Positions 1-8,521 of a stretch of 64,000 nt of DNA are shown in pieces. The notes below the pieces were generated by a model that did no database searches, was not told where the DNA came from, and saw only the letters and a list, made by a program, of their open reading frames with translations. The position numbers were made by a program, and so were the translations under genes. Source of the DNA: Paraburkholderia solisilvae. GTDB lineage: Bacteria; Pseudomonadota; Gammaproteobacteria; Burkholderiales; Burkholderiaceae. Positions within the stretch are counted from its first letter, which is position 1. Each line of letters starts with the position of its first letter. The DNA lies in the NCBI RefSeq assembly GCF_902859875.1, contig NZ_CADIKF010000032.1, positions 1 to 64,000 on the forward strand. Direction: 5' to 3'.

Positions 1-260
1 ACTGCCCAACCACCACCGCCTTTCCGTGTCTGCCGCGCGTCGCAGCAGAGAAGCGAGATTATGCAGACTCGCACTCACATCGTCAACAGGTTTTTTACTT
101 CCACCAACCTGTCGCACATCGTGCAAAGCCCCGCCATTGCTGGCGCTCCCGCCTTCCGCACTCCGTTCAACCCAGCCTCACATGAAGGCTCACCGAAGCG
201 CGAAAGACGGCGATTCTAGCGACTCGACTCCACCCGTGCAAGCGGTATTTGAAAACGCTG
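1..260. other. Intergenic region at window edge
   Basis: No convincing gene is seen here. The open frame in the first 270 bases has no recognisable domain, no ribosome binding site and a composition unlike the flanking genes. A weak inverted repeat (ACAGGTT at 86-92 and AACCTGT at 106-112) lies downstream of the enoyl-CoA hydratase gene but has no T tract in the proper place, so it is not called a terminator. Confidence 0.5.
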
Positions 261-1037
261 TTATCGATGCTTGAACACCGGTTTGCGTTTCTCGAGGAAC
301 GCAGCCATTCCTTCTTTCTGATCCTCGGTCGAGAACAGCGAGTGAAACAGGCGACGCTCGAAACGCACGCCTTCGGCCAAGGTCGTTTCATAAGCGGCGT
401 TAACCGATTCCTTCACCATCATCACCACTTGCAGAGGAAACTCCGCAATCGTCGCGGCCGCTGCGAGTGCCTCGTCGAGCAGCGCCGCCGCCGGGACGAC
501 GCGCGACACCAGTCCCGCGCGCTCGGCTTCATTCGCATCCATGAAACGGGCCGTCAGGCACATGTCCATCGCTTTCGCCTTCGAAACAGCACGCGGCAAT
601 CGCTGCGTTCCGCCGGCGCCCGGCATGATGCCTAGCTTGATCTCCGGTTGACCGAACTTCGCGGTGTCGGCCGCGATGATGATGTCGCACAACATCGCCA
701 GTTCACACCCGCCACCCAACGCAAATCCTGCTACCGCGGCAATGACCGGTTTGCGGATTTGCCGCACCGCCTCCCAATTTCGCGTGATGTAGTCGCTCTT
801 GTACGCATCCATATAAGAGTAATTCGACATCAACGAGATATCGGCCCCTGCAGCAAACGCCTTTTCGCTGCCGGTGACGACCATTGCTCCAACGTTGTCG
901 TCGGAGTCAAACACGCGAAGTGCTTCACCCAGTTCGTCGATCAACGCGTCGTTTAGCGCATTAAGCGCCTTCGGTCGATTCAGCGTGATGAGACCGACCC
1001 GGCCCCTGGTCTCGACCAGAATGTTTTCGTACGTCAT
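261..1037 (-). CDS. Enoyl-CoA hydratase (crotonase family), probably the PaaF-type enzyme of phenylacetate degradation
   Basis: A 258-residue crotonase-fold protein that would hydrate 2,3-enoyl-CoA thioesters in the cytoplasm. Both catalytic glutamates of true hydratases are present, one in the GGGCELAM segment and one in GQPEIKLG, and the oxyanion-hole region reads AFAAGADI. The ATG at 1037 is preceded by a GGAGG box at good spacing; a longer upstream reading is not needed. It is divergent from paaN and shares with it a PaaR-like dyad operator, so it probably supplies 2,3-dehydroadipyl-CoA hydratase (PaaF) activity. Sequence alone cannot separate PaaF from a general fatty-acid enoyl-CoA hydratase, hence no symbol. 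The length is normal for the family (about 257-260). Confidence 0.93.
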   Translation of the reverse strand: MTYENILVETRGRVGLITLNRPKALNALNDALIDELGEALRVFDSDDNVGAMVVTGSEKAFAAGADISLMSNYSYMDAYKSDYITRNWEAVRQIRKPVIAAVAGFALGGGCELAMLCDIIIAADTAKFGQPEIKLGIMPGAGGTQRLPRAVSKAKAMDMCLTARFMDANEAERAGLVSRVVPAAALLDEALAAAATIAEFPLQVVMMVKESVNAAYETTLAEGVRFERRLFHSLFSTEDQKEGMAAFLEKRKPVFKHR

Positions 1038-1101
1038 GAATCCTCCATGGTTTACCGGGCGCACGCGAAATCCTTTCGCGTACCGCACCAACAATGCTAC
1101 C

Positions 1102-1127
1102 ATTCACCGACCAGCCGGTCGGTGAAT
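1102..1127. promoter_or_regulatory. PaaR-like dyad operator between the hydratase and paaN
   Basis: Two perfect 11-bp arms, ATTCACCGACC and GGTCGGTGAAT, are separated by AGCC. The site lies 64 bases from the hydratase start and 43 bases from the paaN start, so it could control both divergent promoters. The CCGACC/GGTCGG core with this spacing is what is known of TetR-family PaaR operators in beta-proteobacteria, where the ligand is phenylacetyl-CoA. No paaR gene lies in this window, so the regulator must be elsewhere. Confidence 0.75.
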
Positions 1128-1170
1128 TATTCAGCGGGATCTTTCTAACCTGTTCAGCATCCCTTCTGCC

Positions 1171-2862
1171 ATGAACCATCCGCTATTCAGCAAACACGAA
1201 GACACCCTGCATAAGGCGCTAGACGCGATCGAAACGCGCGGCTTCTGGAGCCCGTTCGCCGAAATGCCTAGTCCCAAAGTGTACGGGGAATCGGCCAACG
1301 CCGAAGGTGAAGCGGCCTTTCGCGCCCACCTGAACCGAACCTTCGAAATTGACCAGCCGGCCAACGGCAACACCGTCGGCTCCGAGGCGTCGCCGTTCGG
1401 CCTTCCACTCGGCATCCGATACCCGCAGGCCAACCCGGCTGCACTGATCGACGCCGCAGCGATCGCACAGCGCGCGTGGCGCGACGCGGGCCCAACCGCG
1501 TGGATCGGCGTGAGCCTGGAAATTCTCGCGCGCCTCAATCGCGCGAGCTTCGAGATCGGCTACGCGGTCATGCACACCACCGGTCAGGCATTCATGATGG
1601 CCTTTCAGGCAGGCGGCCCACATGCGCAGGATCGCGCGCTCGAAGCCGTCGCATACGCATGGGACCAACTCCGTCGCATTCCGGCAAACGCCCATTGGGA
1701 AAAGCCGCAAGGCAAAAACCCTCCGCTCGCGATGCGCAAGCACTTCACGGTCGTGCCGCGCGGCACCGGTCTCGTGCTCGGCTGCTGCACGTTTCCGACA
1801 TGGAACGGCTACCCGGGCCTGTTCGCCGATCTCGCGACCGGCAATACGGTCATCGTCAAGCCGCATCCGGGCGCGATCCTGCCGCTCGCCATTACGGTTC
1901 GTATCGCCCGTGAGGTGCTGCGCGAGGCAGGCTTCGATCCGAACGTCGTCACGCTGCTTGCGACCGGGCCGAACGACGGCGAACAGGTTCAGCAACTTGC
2001 ATTGCGCCCGGAGATCAAGCTGATCGACTTCACCGGCAGCACGCAGAACGGCACCTGGCTCGAACGCCATGCTCATCAGGCGCATGTGTTCACCGAGAAG
2101 GCCGGTGTCAACCAGATCGTGATCGATTCAGTCGACGACATCCAGGCGGCCGCACGCAACATCGCGTTCTCGCTCGCGTTGTACTCAGGCCAGATGTGCA
2201 CCGCTCCGCAAAATATCTACGTACCGCGGAGCGGCATCCAGACCGCGCAAGGCGCCATGCCCTTCGACGCCGTCGCGCAAGCGTTGGCCACCGCCGTCGA
2301 AAAAATGCTGGCCGACCCGGCAAAAGCGGTCGAATTGCTGGGCGCCATTCAGAACGATGGTGTCATGCAACGCATCGACGCGGCGCGCAAGCTCGGCCGC
2401 ATTCTGGTGGATAGCCGTGCGATCGCGCACCCCGCATTCGCCAATGCGCGTGTGCGCACGCCACTCGTTCTACAACTCGACGCCGCTACCGATACAGCCC
2501 AATTCACGCAGGAGTGGTTTGGACCCGTCTCATTCGTCATCGCAACCGACTCCACTGGTCAGTCGCTCGATCTCGCCGCGCGCACTGCGGCCGAACATGG
2601 CGCATTGACGCTCTCCGTCTACAGCACGGACGATTCGGTAATCGAAGCCGCGCACGAAGCATCGCTGCGCGGTGGCGTCGCGCTATCGATCAATCTGACG
2701 GGCAGCGTGTTCGTCAATCAGTCGGCTGCGTTCTCCGACTTCCACGGTACCGGGGCAAACCCCGCGGCCAATGCGGCGCTGACCGATGCGGCGTTTGTTG
2801 CGAATCGATTCCGTATCGTTCAAAGCCGTATGCATGTTGAACCCAAAACGGTCGCTGCGTAA
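1171..2862 (+). CDS. paaN: Phenylacetate degradation aldehyde dehydrogenase PaaN (oxepin-CoA ring-opening pathway)
   Basis: A 563-residue protein of the PaaN family, which has an aldehyde-dehydrogenase fold. It is expected to oxidise the semialdehyde formed on opening of the oxepin-CoA ring to 3-oxo-5,6-dehydrosuberyl-CoA using NADP. Visible ALDH elements are the cofactor-binding FTGST segment (about 287-291), the general base Glu309 in FTEKAGVN and the nucleophile Cys343 in SGQMCTAP. It is not the PaaZ fusion: the C-terminal MaoC-type hydratase domain is absent and the chain ends at 563 rather than about 680, so ring hydrolysis needs a separate hydratase. The gene is first in a run with paaG, paaI and paaK and starts 43 bases after a PaaR-like operator. 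Confidence 0.93.
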   Translation: MNHPLFSKHEDTLHKALDAIETRGFWSPFAEMPSPKVYGESANAEGEAAFRAHLNRTFEIDQPANGNTVGSEASPFGLPLGIRYPQANPAALIDAAAIAQRAWRDAGPTAWIGVSLEILARLNRASFEIGYAVMHTTGQAFMMAFQAGGPHAQDRALEAVAYAWDQLRRIPANAHWEKPQGKNPPLAMRKHFTVVPRGTGLVLGCCTFPTWNGYPGLFADLATGNTVIVKPHPGAILPLAITVRIAREVLREAGFDPNVVTLLATGPNDGEQVQQLALRPEIKLIDFTGSTQNGTWLERHAHQAHVFTEKAGVNQIVIDSVDDIQAAARNIAFSLALYSGQMCTAPQNIYVPRSGIQTAQGAMPFDAVAQALATAVEKMLADPAKAVELLGAIQNDGVMQRIDAARKLGRILVDSRAIAHPAFANARVRTPLVLQLDAATDTAQFTQEWFGPVSFVIATDSTGQSLDLAARTAAEHGALTLSVYSTDDSVIEAAHEASLRGGVALSINLTGSVFVNQSAAFSDFHGTGANPAANAALTDAAFVANRFRIVQSRMHVEPKTVAA

Positions 2863-3058
2863 GTCGGCCGAAAGGCATATGTCCGTCTGGCCGACTGTCG
2901 CCGAACGGCGCGGCGCTCTAACATGCATCAAAGTGAGTTCGCGACCGAACGCCTGCAGGATCTGACCGCAGCTCGCTCAGCGCGCGGACCGGCAGCGATG
3001 TCGTTCCATAGCACTCAGTATCCGCAGCAGCACAAGGGCAAGCACAAGGAGCCGACCG

Positions 3059-3850
3059 ATGGCAAACGAAGCGATCCGCGTGGTCACCGATTCAACGAGC
3101 CGCGTCGTGACGATCACATTGAACCGTCCCGACAAGCTCAACAGCTTCACCCGCGCGATGCACGAAGAACTCGCGGCCGCGCTCGACGAAGTCGAAGCCG
3201 CCGGCGCCCGCGCGCTTGTCATCACCGGCGCCGGCCGCGGCTTTTGCGCGGGTCAGGATCTCGCGGACCTCGACTTCACGCCCGGCGCAATGACCGATCC
3301 CGGCGACGTGATCGACCGGCAATTCAACCCGCTGATTCGCCGCATCCAGTCGTTGCCGCTGCCGGTCATTGCGGCTGTCAACGGCACTGCCGCGGGCGCC
3401 GGCGCGAATCTCGCGTTGGCGTGCGACATCGTGCTGGCCTCGCGCTCGGCAAGCTTCATTCAGGCGTTCGTGAAAATCGGCCTCGTGCCGGATTCCGGCG
3501 GCACGTGGTTTCTGCCGCGACGCGTCGGCATGGCGCGTGCGCTCGGCCTTGCGCTCACCGGCGACAAGTTGAGCGCGGAAAAAGCGGAAAGCTGGGGACT
3601 CGTCTGGCAGGTCGTCGACGATGAAGCCTTGCCGGCCACAGCATCGAAACTGGCCATGCAACTGGCCCAACAGCCGACGCAAGCGATCGCGGCCATCAAA
3701 CTGGCCATGCGAACGAGCATGACGCAAACGCTCGACGAGCAGCTCGATCTCGAGCGCGACTTGCAACGCAAGCTGGGCGCGTCGCACGACTACGCGGAAG
3801 GAGTGCGCGCATTTGTTGAAAAACGCACCCCGCACTTTGAGGGCCGCTGA
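3059..3850 (+). CDS. paaG: 1,2-epoxyphenylacetyl-CoA isomerase PaaG
   Basis: A 263-residue crotonase-family protein. PaaG isomerises the ring 1,2-epoxide of phenylacetyl-CoA to oxepin-CoA and also shifts double bonds in the ring-opened chain. Diagnostic segments are GRGFCAGQDLAD (oxyanion hole and the conserved Asp of isomerase-type crotonases), GTAAGAGANLALACD (Ala/Asn replacing the first hydratase Glu) and GLVPDSGGTWFLPR (Asp replacing the second Glu), matching characterised PaaG proteins. The ATG at 3059 follows an AAGGAG-type box. It lies 196 bases after paaN and its stop is one base before the paaI start, so the last genes are clearly an operon. Confidence 0.95.
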   Translation: MANEAIRVVTDSTSRVVTITLNRPDKLNSFTRAMHEELAAALDEVEAAGARALVITGAGRGFCAGQDLADLDFTPGAMTDPGDVIDRQFNPLIRRIQSLPLPVIAAVNGTAAGAGANLALACDIVLASRSASFIQAFVKIGLVPDSGGTWFLPRRVGMARALGLALTGDKLSAEKAESWGLVWQVVDDEALPATASKLAMQLAQQPTQAIAAIKLAMRTSMTQTLDEQLDLERDLQRKLGASHDYAEGVRAFVEKRTPHFEGR

Positions 3851-3851
3851 C

Positions 3852-4313
3852 ATGTCGACACAACCGGAACACAGCGCGTCGATGGCCGCCGATGAACTCG
3901 CGCGCGCGACAGCCGCTTCAATGCTCGAAGCCGACGCATGCAGTCGCGCACTCGGCCTCGAGTTGCTGGAAGTCCGCGCGGGCTACGCTCGCATGCAAAT
4001 GCAGGTGCGTGCGGATTTCCTGAACGGTCACCACATCTGCCACGGCGGACTCATCTTCACGCTCGCCGATTCCACTTTCGCGTTCGCGTGCAACTCACGC
4101 AACATCAACACCGTCGCGTCCGGCTGCTCGATCGAATTTCTACGCGCGGTGCACGGCGGAGAAACGTTGACCGCGGAAGCCGTCGAACAATCGCTAACGG
4201 GCCGCACCGGGATCTACGACATTCGCGTCACCAATCGCGCGAACGAGACCGTCGCCATGTTTCGCGGCAAATCCGCGCAAATCAAGGGCGCTGTAATTCC
4301 GTCGTACGGGTGA
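3852..4313 (+). CDS. paaI: Hydroxyphenylacetyl-CoA thioesterase PaaI (hot-dog fold)
   Basis: A 153-residue hot-dog-fold thioesterase that releases CoA from dead-end (hydroxy)phenylacetyl-CoA intermediates, protecting the pathway from CoA depletion. The signature NGHHICHGGLIFTLADS contains the conserved HGG and the Asp of the active-site helix. The chosen ATG at 3852 follows the paaG TGA (3848-3850) by one base; the frame extends upstream inside paaG but the family length (about 150) supports this start. It is translationally coupled to paaG. Confidence 0.94.
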   Translation: MSTQPEHSASMAADELARATAASMLEADACSRALGLELLEVRAGYARMQMQVRADFLNGHHICHGGLIFTLADSTFAFACNSRNINTVASGCSIEFLRAVHGGETLTAEAVEQSLTGRTGIYDIRVTNRANETVAMFRGKSAQIKGAVIPSYG

Positions 4314-4412
4314 CGGCGAACCTGCTCATTGCCCCGCTCGTTTCAGGCGGCTGGCCGAACCGCGTGCGCACCGCACCGCATCCTGTTCAAATAAACCCGG
4401 AGGAGAAATACG

Positions 4413-5717
4413 ATGCCTGCCTCGCTCCTGCTCGAGCCGATCGAAACGGCGAGCCGCGACGAGCTTGCCGCGCTGCAGCTCGATCGGCTGCGATGGTCGC
4501 TCTCGCATGCGTACGACAACTCGCCGGTATATCGACGCAAGTTCGACGAGACCGGCGTCCATCCGGCCGAGCTGAAGACACTCGCGGATCTATCGCGCTT
4601 TCCGTTCACGACAAAGCAGGACCTGCGGGATAACTATCCGTTCGGTCTCTTTGCTGTGCCTCACGAACGCATCGCACGAATTCACGCGTCATCGGGCACG
4701 ACCGGCAAGCCGACCGTCGTCGGCTACACCGCGCGCGACATCGATACATGGGCGTCACTCGTCGCACGCTCGATTCGCGCCGCGGGCGCGCGGCCCGGCG
4801 ACAAGGTTCACGTCAGCTACGGGTATGGTCTCTTCACCGGCGGGCTTGGCGCGCATTACGGCGCCGAACGCGCGGGCCTGACGGTGATCCCCTTCGGCGG
4901 CGGCCAGACGGAAAAGCAGGCGCAACTAATCCAGGACTTTTGTCCCGACATCATCATGGTGACGCCCAGCTACATGCTGGCAATCGCCGACGAACTCGAG
5001 CGGCAAGGTGTGAATCCCGCGCGTTGCTCGCTGCGCGTCGGCATTTTCGGCGCCGAGCCGTGGACCAACGATATGCGCCGCGCTATCGAGGCGCGAATGG
5101 GCATCGATGCCGTGGACATTTACGGCCTCTCCGAAGTGATGGGACCGGGCGTCGCGTCGGAATGCGTCGAAACCAAGGACGGGCCGACGATCTGGGAAGA
5201 TCATTTCTACCCCGAGATCGTCGACCCGGACACCGGCGAAGTGCTGCCCGACGGTGAACCGGGCGAACTCGTGCTCACGTCCTTGACAAAGGAAGCGCTG
5301 CCCATCATCCGTTATCGAACCCGCGACCTGACGCGCCTCTTGCCCGGCAGCGCACGCACCATGCGCCGAATGGAGAAAATCACGGGCCGCTGCGACGACA
5401 TGATGATCGTGCGCGGCGTCAATGTGTTCCCGACGCAGATCGAGGCGTTGCTGCTCGGGCAGCACGCACTCGCGCCGCACTATCAGATTGTGCTGACGAA
5501 GGAAGGACCGCTCGACGTGATGACGGTCCACGTCGAACCCCGCGTCGAGACCGCGTGTGACATAGCGGCGCTGACCACCGCAAGAGAGGCGCTCGCTTAC
5601 GACATCAAGGCGCTGATCGGCGTGACGGCCGTCGTCAGCGTGCTGCCGGTCAATGGTATCGAACGCTCGGTGGGCAAGGCGAGACGCGTGATCGACAAAC
5701 GCAGGAGCGGCGGCTGA
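4413..5717 (+). CDS. paaK: Phenylacetate-CoA ligase PaaK
   Basis: A 434-residue AMP-forming ligase, the first step of the aerobic phenylacetate pathway (phenylacetate, ATP and CoA to phenylacetyl-CoA). Visible adenylate-forming motifs are the P-loop-like SSGTTGKPTVVGY (about 88-100), the YGLSEVMGPG segment binding the adenylate, and the C-terminal hinge ITGRCDDMMIVRG. Length equals characterised PaaK proteins (about 430-440). A strong GGAGGAG box precedes the ATG at 4413. It is the last gene of the paa run and is followed by convergent mltA. Confidence 0.96.
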   Translation: MPASLLLEPIETASRDELAALQLDRLRWSLSHAYDNSPVYRRKFDETGVHPAELKTLADLSRFPFTTKQDLRDNYPFGLFAVPHERIARIHASSGTTGKPTVVGYTARDIDTWASLVARSIRAAGARPGDKVHVSYGYGLFTGGLGAHYGAERAGLTVIPFGGGQTEKQAQLIQDFCPDIIMVTPSYMLAIADELERQGVNPARCSLRVGIFGAEPWTNDMRRAIEARMGIDAVDIYGLSEVMGPGVASECVETKDGPTIWEDHFYPEIVDPDTGEVLPDGEPGELVLTSLTKEALPIIRYRTRDLTRLLPGSARTMRRMEKITGRCDDMMIVRGVNVFPTQIEALLLGQHALAPHYQIVLTKEGPLDVMTVHVEPRVETACDIAALTTAREALAYDIKALIGVTAVVSVLPVNGIERSVGKARRVIDKRRSGG

Positions 5718-5779
5718 AACGGCGATTATGTTCACGTTCACGGCCGCACACAAACACACATAATCCGCCCCCGCAAACC

Positions 5780-6904
5780 TCACGAATTCGGCAACAACAC
5801 CCACATCCGCCCGGTCTGCTTCATCTTGCCGGCCAGATCGCCGGCGTCGTCGCCGAGTCCCCAGAAGTAGTCGGCTCGCACCCCACCTTTGATCGCCGTT
5901 CCCGTGTCCTGTGCAAATACGAGGCGATTCATCGGCGCATTGGTCATCGGCCGGGTGGTCTGCAGGAACACCGGCGTGCCGAGCGGAATCGACGATGGAT
6001 CCACCGCAATCGAGCGCTCCGGCGTGAGCGGCACGCCAAGCGCGCCGATCGGACCGTCCGCGCCGCCGCCCGGCGCCGGCTCGGTTGAGGCCATCTCGCG
6101 GAAAAACACAAACCGCGGGTTCGTATCGAGCAACGCGTCAACGCGCGTCGGATTCGCGCGCGCCCACGCCTTGATGCCCTGCATCGTCGCCTGAGCGGGC
6201 GTGACCTCGCCATGGTCCAGCAACCAGCGGCCAATCGACCGGTAGGGCTGATTGTTCGTGCCGCCGAAACCGACGCGCATCACGCTGCCATCTTCCATCG
6301 TGATGCGCCCCGACCCCTGCACCTGCAGGAAGAAAGCTTCGATCGGATCGTCGACCCACACGAGTTCGTCGCCGTCCAGCACGCCGGAGCGCTCGAGCTG
6401 CGCGCGCGCCGGCAACGCCGCACCCGCGCGATATCCCGACGGCCAGCGATACAGCGCTGTCTGATAGACGCCATGACGCGTGCGCGAACCACGCAGCAAC
6501 GGCTCGTAGTAGCCGGTCACGAGTCCGTCGAGCGTGCCGTCGCTGTTCGCGAGCTGGAAAGGGGTGAAGTAGGTTTCAAAGAAGGTTCGCGCGCCGGCCA
6601 CGTCGAGATCGTCGATCTGCTCGGCCGCTACGCATACTCGCTGCCAGTTCGGCTGACGCGCGAGCCTCACGCAGTTTTGCCGCAACGCGGCCGTCGCGCC
6701 GATCAGCGAATCGTCGTTCCAGCCCGGCAGCTGCTGCCACGCGACCGCCGTCAGCCGCGCGGCCGCAATCTGCCCCGGAATGATCGCCGCACCGCTCGGC
6801 GGATTGGCGGACGGACGCACTGTCCCGCGTCCGCCGCACGCGGCAAGGATCGCCGCCATCGAAACTGTCGCCGCCCACAGCGCGGCGCGCCGGACAAACC
6901 GCAT
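5780..6904 (-). CDS. mltA: Membrane-bound lytic murein transglycosylase A (MltA), lipoprotein
   Basis: A 374-residue murein transglycosylase that cleaves the MurNAc-GlcNAc bond with 1,6-anhydro formation, anchored to the outer membrane from the periplasmic side. The start at 6904 gives a signal peptide (MRFVRRAALWAATVS...) ending in the lipobox ILAAC with Cys at about residue 23. The MltA domain (segments GYYEPLL, WVDDPIEAFFLQVQGSGRI) is followed by a C-terminal 3D domain with the acidic signature (QDTGTAIKGGVRADYFWG) containing the catalytic Asp. The frame stays open far upstream, but only this start yields a signal peptide. It is convergent with paaK and divergent from a small membrane protein gene. 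Confidence 0.93.
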   Translation of the reverse strand: MRFVRRAALWAATVSMAAILAACGGRGTVRPSANPPSGAAIIPGQIAAARLTAVAWQQLPGWNDDSLIGATAALRQNCVRLARQPNWQRVCVAAEQIDDLDVAGARTFFETYFTPFQLANSDGTLDGLVTGYYEPLLRGSRTRHGVYQTALYRWPSGYRAGAALPARAQLERSGVLDGDELVWVDDPIEAFFLQVQGSGRITMEDGSVMRVGFGGTNNQPYRSIGRWLLDHGEVTPAQATMQGIKAWARANPTRVDALLDTNPRFVFFREMASTEPAPGGGADGPIGALGVPLTPERSIAVDPSSIPLGTPVFLQTTRPMTNAPMNRLVFAQDTGTAIKGGVRADYFWGLGDDAGDLAGKMKQTGRMWVLLPNS

Positions 6905-6932
6905 ACAATGTTCGTTCTTGATGGAAACCGCC

Positions 6933-7142
6933 ATGTCTGATCTGCTCGACGAATATCCGATGCTCATCTTTGCGCTGGAGTCATTTCTGGCGCTGTTCCT
7001 GCTCGTCTTCATCGTGGTGTGGACCGCGTCCGGCAAAAAGAAAACAGCAAAGGAACAATTGCTGAAACAACAGGCGCAACAGGCGCAGCAGAACGCCCAG
7101 CAAACGCAAGCGCCCGCGCAGCAGCCGCCGCGCCGCGGATAG
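6933..7142 (+). CDS. Small single-pass membrane protein with Gln-rich tail
   Basis: A 69-residue product not assigned to a named family. It has a short acidic N terminus (MSDLLDEYP), one hydrophobic helix of about 22 residues (roughly 9-31), a basic stop-transfer patch (SGKKKTAK) and a tail of Gln and Ala repeats ending PPRRG, which looks like a cytoplasmic coiled or disordered tail. The ATG at 6933 has GGAA six bases upstream; an in-frame ATG at 6921 is an alternative. It starts only 28 bases from the divergent mltA start, so any promoter must lie inside mltA. It could be part of an envelope complex, but no function can be assigned. Confidence 0.6.
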   Translation: MSDLLDEYPMLIFALESFLALFLLVFIVVWTASGKKKTAKEQLLKQQAQQAQQNAQQTQAPAQQPPRRG

Positions 7143-7187
7143 CCGGCGAGGCCCGCCGCAAGAATTTCAGGGGAATTGCGCGCCGCT

Positions 7188-7562
7188 TCAATGCAGCGTG
7201 CGCGGCATGCGCAATACGAATTCGGGCACCGGCGCTTCGAACCGCTCGCCGTCTTCCGCCACGCAGAAATACTCGCCCCGCATCGTACCGACAGGGGTCG
7301 CAATCACCGCCCAGCTCGTGTATTCGAATTGCTCGCCCGGCTTGAGAAGCGGCTGATGCCCAACCACGCCCAACCCTTTCACTTCCTGAACGTGGTTTTC
7401 ACTATCTGTAATCACCCAGTGGCGGGCAATCAGTTGTGCGGGCGCCTGACCGGTATTGCGGATTGTCAGCGTGTAAGCGAACGCATATTGCCGGCGTTCC
7501 GGATCCGACTCTTCGGTCAGGTAACGCACCTGCGAAGACACGCTGAATTGATACTGGCTCAT
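7188..7562 (-). CDS. apaG: ApaG protein (Co2+/Mg2+ efflux-associated, FN3-like fold)
   Basis: A 124-residue ApaG protein, full length for the family. Visible conserved segments are the N-terminal FSVSSQVRYLTEESDPERRQ, the YTLTIRNTG strand, ARHWVITDSENHVQEVKGLGVVGHQP and GTMRGEYFCVAEDGERFEAPVPEF. The ATG is at 7562. ApaG domains form a small beta-sandwich; genetic work in enterobacteria links the gene to cobalt resistance, but the biochemical role is not settled. It is convergent with the preceding small membrane protein gene. Confidence 0.95.
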   Translation of the reverse strand: MSQYQFSVSSQVRYLTEESDPERRQYAFAYTLTIRNTGQAPAQLIARHWVITDSENHVQEVKGLGVVGHQPLLKPGEQFEYTSWAVIATPVGTMRGEYFCVAEDGERFEAPVPEFVLRMPRTLH

Positions 7563-7835
7563 CCTGATTTGCCTGATTCCAAAGTGGTGCGGCCCGCGCC
7601 GAGCCTCGCCTGTCGCGCCTCACACGAGATCGTGCGAGCGCCGATGCAAAACCCGTATCAAACCGTCCGCCAGCGACCGCGACAGCACGGGACGCATTGA
7701 TGAGGGGCTGTGCATGATGACTTGGCATTCTGCTTGATGAAACGCACGCCCGCAACCGCGCTGGCCATCCGGACAAGGTTTCCAACGGATGTGACGTTAA
7801 AATAACGCTTCTCGCGCAACCGTCCGGCCTCCGTC

Positions 7836-8519
7836 ATGACGAAATTCCATATCGCCCCCAGCATCCTGTCCGCCGATTTCTCGCGGCTCGGTGAAGAAGT
7901 CCGTAACGTGGTCGCAGCCGGCGCCGACTGGATCCACTTCGACGTGATGGACAACCATTACGTGCCCAACCTGACCATCGGCCCGCTCGTCTGCGAAGCG
8001 ATCCGCCCGCACACGCAGGTGCCGATCGACGTGCATCTGATGGTGAAGCCGGTCGACCGCATCGTGCCGGACTTCGCGAAAGCCGGCGCGAATGTGATCA
8101 GCTTCCACCCGGAAGCGTCCGATCATATCGACCGCACGCTCACGCTGATTCGCGATCACGGCTGCAAGGCCGGCCTCGTGTTCAACCCGGCCACCTCGCT
8201 CAATTACCTCGACCATGTGATGGACCGCGTCGATCTCGTGCTGATCATGTCGGTCAATCCGGGCTTCGGCGGGCAGTCGTTCATCCCTGAAGCGCTCAAC
8301 AAACTGCGCGAAGCGCGCACGCGCATCAACGCGTACCGCGAGAAAACCGGCCGCGAGATTCATCTGGAAGTGGACGGCGGCGTGAAAATCGACAATATCG
8401 CGGAAATCGCGGCCGCCGGTGCGGACTCGTTCGTCGCCGGGTCGGCGATTTTCGGCCATCCCGATTACAAGACCATCATCGGCCAGATGCGCAACGCCCT
8501 CGCGAACATCGAGCACTGA
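7836..8519 (+). CDS. rpe: Ribulose-phosphate 3-epimerase
   Basis: A 227-residue TIM-barrel epimerase interconverting ribulose 5-phosphate and xylulose 5-phosphate. Conserved signatures are IAPSILSADFSRLGEE at the N terminus, HFDVMDNHYVPN (metal-binding His and catalytic Asp), HLMV, LIMSVNPGFGGQ and EVDGGVK with the second catalytic Asp. It is the first gene of rpe-gph, with two bases between its stop (8519) and the gph start (8522), and the trp genes follow in the same direction. Confidence 0.97.
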   Translation: MTKFHIAPSILSADFSRLGEEVRNVVAAGADWIHFDVMDNHYVPNLTIGPLVCEAIRPHTQVPIDVHLMVKPVDRIVPDFAKAGANVISFHPEASDHIDRTLTLIRDHGCKAGLVFNPATSLNYLDHVMDRVDLVLIMSVNPGFGGQSFIPEALNKLREARTRINAYREKTGREIHLEVDGGVKIDNIAEIAAAGADSFVAGSAIFGHPDYKTIIGQMRNALANIEH

Positions 8520-8521
8520 AC

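Noticed and set aside
86..112. Inverted repeat ACAGGTT/AACCTGT as a terminator for the hydratase gene
   Set aside because: Short stem, 13-base loop and no T tract on the proper strand.
5721..5770. Inverted repeat ATTATGT/ACATAAT between paaK and mltA as a terminator
   Set aside because: The loop is about 30 bases, the stem is bulged and no T run follows; it may be incidental.
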